A stretch of DNA of 25,361 bases from Pseudomonas sp. (GTDB lineage: Bacteria; Pseudomonadota; Gammaproteobacteria; Pseudomonadales; Pseudomonadaceae), in the NCBI GenBank assembly GCA_003488145.1, contig DNMQ01000098.1:1-25361 (forward strand). Direction: 5' to 3'. How positions within the stretch are numbered: position 1 is the stretch's first letter; each line of letters opens with the position of its first letter. This document shows, one piece after another, positions 8,183 to 15,840 of the stretch. Both the position numbers and the translations under genes were made by a program. The notes below the pieces were generated by a model that ran no database searches, had not been told where the DNA came from, and worked only from the letters and a program-made list of their open reading frames with translations.

Positions 8183-10878
8183 GCAACCTGACTCCCAAAC
8201 AGATCCAACTGAGCACCTCCTGGGCGGCCATTCACGAAGGCGCCGGCCAGGCCCTGGAGTGGATTCGCGAAGTGCGTGGCAACGCACCCCGCCTGGACAG
8301 CGAGGCCGACAGCTTCAACCTCAAGCTGCACCGTGCACGCAACCTGGCGCGCAGCCTTGGCCGGGTAGCCGGCACACCCATGACCATCGGCTTCTTCGGC
8401 CTGTCCCAGGCCGGCAAGTCCTACCTGATCTCGGCGCTCGCGGCGAACCAGCAGGGCAAGCTGGAAACCCTCTACGGCGACACCCGTCTGGACTTCATCA
8501 AGCACGTGAACCCACCGGGTGGCGGCAAGGAGGCCACCGGTCTGGTCACCCGCTTCAGCCGTACCGCTACGTCGGGGCCGGCCAGCCATCCGGTAGAGCT
8601 CAAGCTGTTCAGCGAGATCGAGCTGGCGAAGATTCTGGCCAACGCCTGGTTCAACGACTTCAACCAGGAGCTGGTCGACTACGAACTCGACGAGCCGCGC
8701 ATCGCCCGCATCCTCAAGCCGTTTGAAAACGGTGCCACGAATGCCCCACAGGCCGGCGTCAGCGCCGACGACGTGGTGTCGCTGTGGGATTACCTGCGCG
8801 ACAACTTCGAGAAATCCATCCGCAAGCTGGAGCACCTCTACTGGCCGCGGGCGATGGAGCTGGCGCCGCGCCTGAGCTGCACCCAACGCGCCGAGCTGTT
8901 CTCGATTCTCTGGGGCGAGCAGCCGGAGCTGACCAACCTCTATATCCAGCTGGCCTCCACACTGCAGCGCCTGGGGCATGCACCGCGGGTGTTCGCACCG
9001 CTGAGTGTACTGGTCAGCCGTGACGGCGAAGGTTACTCCCAGCGCGACAGCATCATGAATGTGGACATGCTTGAACGCCTGGGCAGCAGTCGTGATCTGC
9101 CGGTCGAGGTCTGCCCGGCGCCAGGCGACAACCTGCTGCCGGCAGTGGGCGTGCCGGTGGTGCAACTGGCCGCGCTGACCGCCGAAATGATCTTCCCGCT
9201 GGTCAATCCGACGTGTGACCCGCAGGTGGAACAGGTTGATCTGCTGGACTTCCCCGGTTATCGCGGACGCCTGGGCATCCGCTCGGTCAGCGAAGCCGGC
9301 AGCCAGGCCAGTGCCCAGGGCGGCAACCCGGTGTCCCAGCTGCTGCTGCGCGGCAAGGTCGCCTACCTGTTCGAGCGCTACACCGACAGCCAGGAGATGA
9401 ACAGTCTGGTGGTCTGCACCAGCTCGTCCAAGCAGATCGACGTCAAGGACGTCGGCCCGGTACTGACCCGCTGGATCGAAAAGACCCAGGGCGCCACCGT
9501 CCAGGAGCGCGGCAAGCGCACGCCTGGCCTGATCTGGGCGCTGACCATGTTCGACATGCAGATCGGCACCATGCTTGAGCAGGACGAAAACATGGTCCGC
9601 GAAGGCTGGGAAGGCCTGCTGAAGAAGACCATGCTGGAGCGCTTCGGCCAATACGAATGGATCCAGAACTGGGCCGGCCAGCCGTTCAGCAACACCTACC
9701 TGGTGCGCAAGCCGCGCCTGCCGATGGCCACCTTCGTCGAGATGGCCGAACACACCTACGACGAGCTGGGCATGGTTTCGCGCCATCAGGCGCAATTGCA
9801 GCTGCTGGGGCGGACCTTCGTCGATGCGCCGGCCGTGTGCGAGCACATTGCCCAGCCGGACGAGGCCTGGGCGGCGATGATGGCGCTGAACGACGGCGGC
9901 ATCCAGCGCATCAGCCAGTATCTCGGCCGGGTCGCTCACCTCGACTTCAAGCTCAACCGCATCGAGGAACAGCTGGAGCGCTGCAAGGACGATCTGTTGC
10001 ACAGCCTCGAGGGCTGGTATCACAAGGGCGGCGAAGGCGCGCTGACGCTCAAACGTGCCCAGGCACAGATGATCCTGCAGGACCTGGGCCGCCGGCTGCC
10101 GGTGCTGGGCGAGCTGATCGACCACCTGCAGTTGTCCGGCGACAGCGTGCGCGACCTCTATCTGAGCGGCGCCTACGAGGTTGAAGAGAACGCCGCCGAA
10201 AGCACCGAAGAAGTAGCCCAGGCCGCGCCACAGAGCCTGTACGGCAACGATGGCGGCTTCGACTTCGGCGAGGTGTTCGGCAGCGCTGAAACACCGGCAG
10301 CCAAGGTGGCAGCGCCACAGCAACAAAGCAGCGAGCATCGCTTCGCCCGGGCCGTGTTCAAGGCCTGGATCAGCCATCTGCGTGAACTTGCCAACCGCCA
10401 GAACCTGCTGACCCTGCTGGGCCTGGATCGCAAGGTGGTCGAGGCCGTGGTCGACGAGCTCATCACCGCCGCCTATCGCCTCGACGTGCCCGAGCAGATC
10501 AGCCGTGCGCTGCTGCTGCGCACCCAGAGCGGCACGCGCCGCGATCAGCTGGTGCAGCGTCAGGTACTGACCGTGCAGCTGGTATTGCGCGACTACGTGT
10601 CCTGGTTCGGCAACCTGCACAAGCCCGTGGACGCCCGACCCAAGAGCCTGATCGGCAGCAAGGATCACCTGTTCGCCTTCTATCGCCACCCGCAGCCGGG
10701 CCAGTTGCCCGAACTGCCCGTGCAGCCGGTCGACCAGTCCAGGCTGTTCCTTGGCGACTGGCTGTCCGGACTGGCCTGCATTACCCAGGACAACGCCGGG
10801 CACAGCGCCGGACGCGAAATCACGATTGAACAGAATGAATGGCTGGGCCGTGTGCTGCAGTCGTTCCAAGCGAGATAA
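8179..10878 (+). CDS. srfC: Virulence factor SrfC family protein, dynamin-like GTPase
   Basis: The 899-residue protein is predicted to be cytoplasmic or membrane-associated. After a helical N-terminus comes the P-loop G74-LSQAG-K80-S81, then DFPGYRGR (D357-G360) as the G3 motif and a G4-like TMFD (456-459). The gap of more than 270 residues between G1 and G3 and the long helical C-terminus resemble large dynamin-type or effector-binding GTPases. Before the final helical domain lies a low-complexity acidic/Gln-rich stretch (about 670-715). The ATG overlaps the srfB stop by ATGA; an earlier in-frame ATG at 8149 lies inside srfB and is less likely. I infer NTP-driven assembly or membrane work together with SrfB. 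No effector motif proving host targeting is visible. Confidence 0.88.
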   Translation: MSNLTPKQIQLSTSWAAIHEGAGQALEWIREVRGNAPRLDSEADSFNLKLHRARNLARSLGRVAGTPMTIGFFGLSQAGKSYLISALAANQQGKLETLYGDTRLDFIKHVNPPGGGKEATGLVTRFSRTATSGPASHPVELKLFSEIELAKILANAWFNDFNQELVDYELDEPRIARILKPFENGATNAPQAGVSADDVVSLWDYLRDNFEKSIRKLEHLYWPRAMELAPRLSCTQRAELFSILWGEQPELTNLYIQLASTLQRLGHAPRVFAPLSVLVSRDGEGYSQRDSIMNVDMLERLGSSRDLPVEVCPAPGDNLLPAVGVPVVQLAALTAEMIFPLVNPTCDPQVEQVDLLDFPGYRGRLGIRSVSEAGSQASAQGGNPVSQLLLRGKVAYLFERYTDSQEMNSLVVCTSSSKQIDVKDVGPVLTRWIEKTQGATVQERGKRTPGLIWALTMFDMQIGTMLEQDENMVREGWEGLLKKTMLERFGQYEWIQNWAGQPFSNTYLVRKPRLPMATFVEMAEHTYDELGMVSRHQAQLQLLGRTFVDAPAVCEHIAQPDEAWAAMMALNDGGIQRISQYLGRVAHLDFKLNRIEEQLERCKDDLLHSLEGWYHKGGEGALTLKRAQAQMILQDLGRRLPVLGELIDHLQLSGDSVRDLYLSGAYEVEENAAESTEEVAQAAPQSLYGNDGGFDFGEVFGSAETPAAKVAAPQQQSSEHRFARAVFKAWISHLRELANRQNLLTLLGLDRKVVEAVVDELITAAYRLDVPEQISRALLLRTQSGTRRDQLVQRQVLTVQLVLRDYVSWFGNLHKPVDARPKSLIGSKDHLFAFYRHPQPGQLPELPVQPVDQSRLFLGDWLSGLACITQDNAGHSAGREITIEQNEWLGRVLQSFQAR

Positions 10879-10881
10879 GAC

Positions 10882-11931
10882 ATGCCCATACGTGTTGACC
10901 TGCTGACCCTTGAGCCAAACATCCCCGGCCAGGCCCGACTGGCGGTGAAGAAATGGCGCGGCGCCAGCGAGAAGCTGGAGTTTTCCATTCAGCGCAATCA
11001 GGACCAGTTCTACCTGCAAGGCGACCGGATCTGGAGCAACAATCCGTTCTGGTTCCAGGTGCCGAGCTTCAACCAGGGCGCCGACGAGGATGTGCTGGAA
11101 ACCCTGATCGGCCCCGATTTGGTCGATCCCCTGCTGGAAGGCAGCGGCAGCTCGAACTTCCGTATCGAATTGCGTGAACTCGATGGTGGCCTCGTGGATC
11201 AGGGCGTGGTGCGCCCGGCCCAGGGCCTGCTGTCGTCGATTGCCGGTGGCGAAACCCGTGCGCTCTATGACGACGGCAGCATGAGCGTGCCCGAGGCGCC
11301 GCTGGAAATCCCGGACATGCCATCGCTGGAGCTGCCCGAGTCGCAGCCGGCTGCAGAGCCGCTCAGTGCCACGCCCGAACCTGTGCCGGTGGTTGCAGAA
11401 CCGGCAGTCACGAAACCTGCGGCGCAGAAGAAAAGCAACCTGCTGCCACTGATCCTCGGTGTACTGGTTCTCTTGGCAATCGCTTTGGGCCTCTGGCTCT
11501 GGTTGAAGAAGCCAGCGGTAGAAACGCCGGCCGAGGCACCGCCCGCGGTAACCGAACCCGCTGCAGTCAGCGAGCCGCTCGCCGCCGGCCCCTGCACGCT
11601 GGAAAGCATGGCCAGCCAGAGCGAGCTGAGCTTCGTGCAGAACTGCATCCGCGAGGCGCCGGACAGCGCCGCGCTGCTGGAAATCATCGCCACCGCCAAG
11701 CAAGCCGGGCATTGCGGCATCGCCCAGCGCCTGTACGCCAACCGCGCCCAGGCCGGTGACGTGCAGATCGCCCACGCCTATGCGCGTGAGTACGACCCCG
11801 AGTTCCACCAGCCCAGCACCTGCTTCGCCGAAGCGGATGCCGCCACCGCAGCCTACTGGTACGAAACCATCCTCGCCTCGGCGCCGGATGACGCCCAGGC
11901 CCGCCAACGCTACGAGGAGCTGCAGCCGTGA
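10882..11931 (+). CDS. Single-pass inner-membrane protein of unknown family with periplasmic Cys-containing C-terminus
   Basis: I do not recognise the family. The 349-residue protein has a cytoplasmic N-terminal domain (about 1-130, beta-rich by pattern, containing NNPFWFQVPSF at 53-63), a Pro/Glu/Ala linker (135-180), a KK pair before one membrane helix (about 186-207), a second Pro/Glu/Ala linker (211-235) and a periplasmic helical domain (236-349). That last domain has Cys 238, 255, 278 and 314 and a Sel1/TPR-like ending (AAYWYETILASAPDDAQARQRY). The layout copies that of SrfA. It starts 3 bases after the srfC stop, and its own stop overlaps the next gene by GTGA. This position between srfC and the VWA gene suggests it is a fixed part of the same complex. 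The ribosome site is weak. Confidence 0.85.
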   Translation: MPIRVDLLTLEPNIPGQARLAVKKWRGASEKLEFSIQRNQDQFYLQGDRIWSNNPFWFQVPSFNQGADEDVLETLIGPDLVDPLLEGSGSSNFRIELRELDGGLVDQGVVRPAQGLLSSIAGGETRALYDDGSMSVPEAPLEIPDMPSLELPESQPAAEPLSATPEPVPVVAEPAVTKPAAQKKSNLLPLILGVLVLLAIALGLWLWLKKPAVETPAEAPPAVTEPAAVSEPLAAGPCTLESMASQSELSFVQNCIREAPDSAALLEIIATAKQAGHCGIAQRLYANRAQAGDVQIAHAYAREYDPEFHQPSTCFAEADAATAAYWYETILASAPDDAQARQRYEELQP

Positions 11932-13931
11932 GCCTGCGTATTAGCTGTGCGGCACTGCTGGCGTTCTGCGCCAGCGCCACCTTGCAGGCAGCGGACAACC
12001 CCCTTCTGCAAGAAGGCAAGCAGACCCTGTTCCAACGCGTACTGACCACGCCCAACTGCCAGCTGAGCGCCAGCGCCGGTGGCAGCGGCCAGACACAGCC
12101 GGCATTCAGCCGTTTCTACGTCTACGAGCGCGCCCAGGCTGGTAACGCCGAGTGGCTGCGCGTCGGCCCGGACAGCTATGGAAAAACCATCGGCTGGCTG
12201 CCCGCCACCTGTACCGTGGACTGGAAGATGCAGCTGACCCTGGCCTTCACCAACCCGGCCAACCGTGACCGCCTGCTGTTCTTCAAGGAGCGCCCGACGC
12301 TGGAGGGCATCCTCGATGCGCCGGACCCGGTCAGCCATGTCGCGCCACTGCGGGCCAAGCTCAAGCAGGGCCAGCCGGCCCCCGGCGTGCTGGCGCAGGA
12401 GCCGGAATTCTTCGTCGATCTACAGAAGCAGTTCTACCTGCTGCCGGTGCTGAGCGGTGAGGAGGTGATGAGCGAAGAAGGTTTCCGCATGCGCCTGCTT
12501 AACGTTGCCTCGGTAAGCAAGGCCGAGGCGCAATCAACCGTCGCCGGTAATGTAGCGGGCGCGGCAAGATCGGCAGGCGCAGCCGGCAACACGAGTCAGC
12601 CGGCCATCACCAGCCAGCTCAAGGAATTCAGCGCGGCCGTGGTGTTCGTCATCGATTCGACCATTTCCATGGACCCCTATATCGAGCGCACCCGCGAGGC
12701 GATCAAGAAGGTTTACGCGCAGATCGCCGTGGAAAACCTCGGCAAGCAGGTCAAGTTCGGCCTGGTCGCCTTCCGCTCCAGCACCCAGGCCGTCCCGGGC
12801 CTGGAGTACGTCAGCAAGATGTACGCCGACCCCAACAAGGTCACGGACGGCGCCGACTTTCTGAGCAAGGTGGCCGACCTCAGGCAGGCCAAAGTGTCGA
12901 GCAGCAGCTTCGACGAAGACGCCTACTCCGGCGTTATGCACGCCATCGATCAGGTGGACTGGAGCCAGTTCGGCGCCCGCTATGTGGTGCTGATCAGCGA
13001 TGCCGGTGCCATCGAAGGCGACAACAAGCTGTCCGGAACCGGTCTCAGCGCCGAACAGGTGCGGATCGAAGCCAGCAACCCCGGCGTGGCGATTTATACC
13101 CTGCACCTGAAGACCGCCTCCGGCCTGAAGAACCACGGCAAAGCCGAGGCTCAGTATCAGGCGCTCTCGACCTATCCGGGCACCAACACCTCGCTGTATT
13201 ACCCGGTCAATGCCGGTGATCTGGACGCCTACGGGCGCAAGGTCGATGCTCTGGCCAACGCCATCACCAGCCAGGTCAAGGCCGCCTATATGGGCGACGA
13301 GGCCATTGGCAGCGCACTCAATGCCAAGGCGGAACCGGCAGCTGCCAGCAGCGAAGAGCAGAAAATGCTCGACGACGCCGCCCTGATCGGCCACGCCATG
13401 CAGCTGGCCTATCTTGGGCAGAAGACCGGCACCCAAGCCCCACCCGTGTTCCAGGCCTGGATCAGCGACCGCGACCTGATCAAACAGAACCTGCCGACCA
13501 CCGATGTGCGCGTGCTGCTGACCAAATCCCAGCTCAGCGACCTCAGTGACGTGCTCAAGCAGATCCTCGACGCCGCCAACCAGGGCCTGATCTCGCCCAG
13601 CGAAATGTTCGAGCGCCTGCGTTCGGTGGCCGCCACCATGGGCGCCGATCCCAACCAGTTGAAGCAGGGCGACAACACTCGCCTGGCGGAGCTGGGCATG
13701 CTCGGCGAATACCTGGAAGACCTGCCCTACCAGAGCGAAGTACTCAATCTGGACGAGGAAACCTGGAAGAGCTGGGACGGCCTCGCGCAGGAGAAATTCA
13801 TCCGCACCCTGAGCACCAAGCTGCGCCACTACCAGCGTTACAACGCCGATGTGGACCGCTGGGTGGCGCTGGCCAAGGACAGTGATGCACGCGACAACGT
13901 GTATCCGGTGCCGCTGGAAATGATGCCCTGA
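11928..13931 (+). CDS. Secreted VWA-domain protein, similar in layout to the periplasmic half of PpkA
   Basis: The 667-residue protein has a signal peptide (1-21, ending LQA-AD). An SH3-like region follows (about 58-125: FYVYERA, WLRVGPDSYGKTIGWLPA, then WKMQLTLAFTNP and LLFFKE), then a VWA domain from about 233 with the metal site D243-S-T245-I-S247 and a later LISDAG. A helical C-terminus of about 240 residues completes it. There is no kinase domain. The SH3-like plus VWA order reminds me of the periplasmic end of the T6SS kinase PpkA, and the genes that follow (ATPase, permease, SUMF1-fold protein, lipoprotein) match the order after ppkA in Pseudomonas. The GTG start has GAGGAG 8 bases upstream and overlaps the previous stop by GTGA. 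Role inferred: periplasmic metal-dependent protein-protein adhesion. Confidence 0.85.
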   Translation: MSLRISCAALLAFCASATLQAADNPLLQEGKQTLFQRVLTTPNCQLSASAGGSGQTQPAFSRFYVYERAQAGNAEWLRVGPDSYGKTIGWLPATCTVDWKMQLTLAFTNPANRDRLLFFKERPTLEGILDAPDPVSHVAPLRAKLKQGQPAPGVLAQEPEFFVDLQKQFYLLPVLSGEEVMSEEGFRMRLLNVASVSKAEAQSTVAGNVAGAARSAGAAGNTSQPAITSQLKEFSAAVVFVIDSTISMDPYIERTREAIKKVYAQIAVENLGKQVKFGLVAFRSSTQAVPGLEYVSKMYADPNKVTDGADFLSKVADLRQAKVSSSSFDEDAYSGVMHAIDQVDWSQFGARYVVLISDAGAIEGDNKLSGTGLSAEQVRIEASNPGVAIYTLHLKTASGLKNHGKAEAQYQALSTYPGTNTSLYYPVNAGDLDAYGRKVDALANAITSQVKAAYMGDEAIGSALNAKAEPAAASSEEQKMLDDAALIGHAMQLAYLGQKTGTQAPPVFQAWISDRDLIKQNLPTTDVRVLLTKSQLSDLSDVLKQILDAANQGLISPSEMFERLRSVAATMGADPNQLKQGDNTRLAELGMLGEYLEDLPYQSEVLNLDEETWKSWDGLAQEKFIRTLSTKLRHYQRYNADVDRWVALAKDSDARDNVYPVPLEMMP

Positions 13932-13934
13932 GCC

Positions 13935-14633
13935 ATGCTCGATATTCAGGGACTACGGGTCGCACGGGGCAGCGGTGCGCAGGCGCATCGCGTCTGCCTG
14001 CCGGCGTTGCAGCTGGGGCATGGCGAGATTCGCGCCATCACCGGTGAGAGCGGCTGTGGCAAGAGCACCCTGCTCGAAGCCATCGGCCTGTTGCTCGCCC
14101 CGCAGGCGCTGACGCACTACCGGCTGGGTCGCGAGCGTGTGGATATCTGCCAGATGTTGCAGGCCGACGACCAGTCGGCGCTGGCGGCAGTACGCTCGCG
14201 CCAGTTGGGTTTTGTCCTGCAAAGCGGCGGTCTGCTGCCCTTTCTCAAGGTGCGCGACAACATCAGCCTGCCGCGCCGCCTGCTCGGCCTGCCGGCGCGC
14301 AGCAGTCATGTGGAAAAGGCTGTGGACGTGCTGCGCCTGCAACCCTTGCTCGACAAGTATCCCCAGGCCCTGTCCATCGGTGAGCGTCAGCGTGTGGCTT
14401 GCGTGCGGGCCATCGCCCATGAGCCGCAACTGCTGCTGGCCGACGAACCCACCGCAGCGCTCGACCCGGTCAATGCACGGCGGCTGTTCGAGCTGCTGCT
14501 GAGCCTGGTGCGCGAGCTGGGGCTGACCGCGCTGGTGGTGTCCCACGACTGGGCGCTGATCGACGAGTTTGGTCTGGCGCGACTGGGCGCCGTCAGCCGT
14601 GAAGGGGAGACAGCCTTTGTCCCTGTGGCTTGA
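13935..14633 (+). CDS. tagT: ABC transporter ATP-binding protein, TagT/LolD-like
   Basis: The 232-residue cytoplasmic ATPase has every expected motif: Walker A G37-ESGCG-K43-S-T45, Q-loop Q96, a signature LSIGE (146-150, replacing LSGGQ), Walker B LLLADE (167-171) and H-loop H204 in VVSHDW. Size and motifs fit the LolD/MacB/FtsE class that works with FtsX-type permeases in mechanotransmission or lipoprotein handling instead of import. It starts 3 bases after the VWA stop and is followed by its permease with a 17-base overlap. The tagT symbol rests on gene order (VWA protein, ATPase, permease, SUMF1-fold protein, lipoprotein) as in the P. aeruginosa H1-T6SS tagTSRQ series. An ordinary LolD-like assignment is the fallback. 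Confidence 0.82.
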   Translation: MLDIQGLRVARGSGAQAHRVCLPALQLGHGEIRAITGESGCGKSTLLEAIGLLLAPQALTHYRLGRERVDICQMLQADDQSALAAVRSRQLGFVLQSGGLLPFLKVRDNISLPRRLLGLPARSSHVEKAVDVLRLQPLLDKYPQALSIGERQRVACVRAIAHEPQLLLADEPTAALDPVNARRLFELLLSLVRELGLTALVVSHDWALIDEFGLARLGAVSREGETAFVPVA

Positions 14634-15840
14634 TCGCTTCGCCCTGCTCGGCAGGCTGGCACTCAACGACCTGTGGCATGACCGCAAGGTGTCGCTGTGT
14701 GTGGCGGCCTCACTGGTGGCGGTGATTGCCCCGCTGCTGCTGCTGTTCGGCCTCAAGCACGGCGTGGTCAGCCAGCTGCAGGATGACCTGTTGCGCGATC
14801 CGCGCAACCTGGAAATCCGCCTGCTGAGCAGCGGCAACTACGACACAGCCTGGCTCACGCAACTGCAACAGCGCCCGGAAACCGGTTTCGCCATCGGTCA
14901 GACCCGCTCACTGAACACCCAGGCCGATCTGCTCGGCCCCAACCGCCGCTTCGTCGAAAACGCAGAGATCATCCCCACCCAGGCCGGCGACCCGCTACTC
15001 GACACGCCACTGAGCGCGCTACGCGGCAACCAGGTGATTCTCAGTGCACGCGCCGCCGAGCGCCTGAACGTCCAGGCCGGTGACTCGCTGCAACTGCGTG
15101 TGACGCGCCGGCTGAACGGTGTCAACGAGCGCGGCGAGCAACCCCTGCAGGTGCTGGCGGTACTCGACCCGGCGCGTTTCGGTCGCCCCGCCGCCTTCGT
15201 CGCGCCTGAGCTGCTGTTGGGGCTGGAACGCTTTCGCGACGGCTATCAGGTGCCCGCGCTGGGCGCGCACAACGGTAACTCTGCCGAGGGCCAGACGCCC
15301 GATTATGCCCGCGCACGCTTGTATGCACGGGATATCGACAGCGTTGCGCCGCTGGAGCGCTGGCTCAACGCGCAACACATCGAAACCAGCAGCCGCCTGG
15401 CCGAGATCGATGCGGTCAAGGCTATCAATCATGTGCTGGGCGTGATCTTCGGGGTCATCGCCGGCGCCTCGCTGGTGGGCTGTATCGCTTCGCTGATCGG
15501 CGCCTTTCTCGCCAACATCGACCGCAAGCGGCGCAGCTTGGCGCTGTTGCGCCTGCTGGGTTTTCAGCGAGCTGCTGTGGCTGGCTATCTGGTGCTGCAG
15601 GCGTTGTTTCTCAGCGGCGCCGGCTATCTTGGCGGTCTGGCGTGCTACGGCGTCGGCAGCCAGTTGTTCAACCGCCTGCTGGGCAGCAGTCAGGCCACAG
15701 GCGCCTTCGTCTGTGACATCACTTTCTGGCACGGGCTGATCGCCCTGTTGCTGGCGCTGCTTGTAGCGGCGCTGGTTGCCCTAATCGGCGCCTTGCGCGC
15801 CATCAGTATTGAACCTGCGGAGAGTCTGCGTGAACTCTAG
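14617..15840 (+). CDS. tagS: FtsX/LolE-type ABC permease, TagS-like
   Basis: The 407-residue permease has the MacB/FtsX topology: one membrane helix near the N-terminus (about 25-46), a periplasmic domain of about 220 residues, then three or four helices in the C-terminal third (from VLGVIFGVIAGASLVGC), ending in the typical IEPAESLREL. The start is judged to be the TTG at 14617 because GGGGAG (14604-14609) lies 7 bases before it; an earlier in-frame start at 14569 would add 16 residues within the ATPase gene and has no ribosome site. It overlaps the ATPase gene by 17 bases, so the pair is translationally coupled. By gene order it matches TagS, which with TagT acts upstream of PpkA in P. aeruginosa. 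Confidence 0.82.
   Translation: MSLWLDRFALLGRLALNDLWHDRKVSLCVAASLVAVIAPLLLLFGLKHGVVSQLQDDLLRDPRNLEIRLLSSGNYDTAWLTQLQQRPETGFAIGQTRSLNTQADLLGPNRRFVENAEIIPTQAGDPLLDTPLSALRGNQVILSARAAERLNVQAGDSLQLRVTRRLNGVNERGEQPLQVLAVLDPARFGRPAAFVAPELLLGLERFRDGYQVPALGAHNGNSAEGQTPDYARARLYARDIDSVAPLERWLNAQHIETSSRLAEIDAVKAINHVLGVIFGVIAGASLVGCIASLIGAFLANIDRKRRSLALLRLLGFQRAAVAGYLVLQALFLSGAGYLGGLACYGVGSQLFNRLLGSSQATGAFVCDITFWHGLIALLLALLVAALVALIGALRAISIEPAESLREL

Noticed and set aside
7819..11907. A 1362-codon open frame on the minus strand opposite srfB, srfC and the 349-residue protein gene
   Set aside because: It is antisense to genes with clear motifs, crosses three gene borders, and reads as Gln/His/Leu/Ala-rich sequence without domain pattern. 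High-GC codon use creates such shadow frames.
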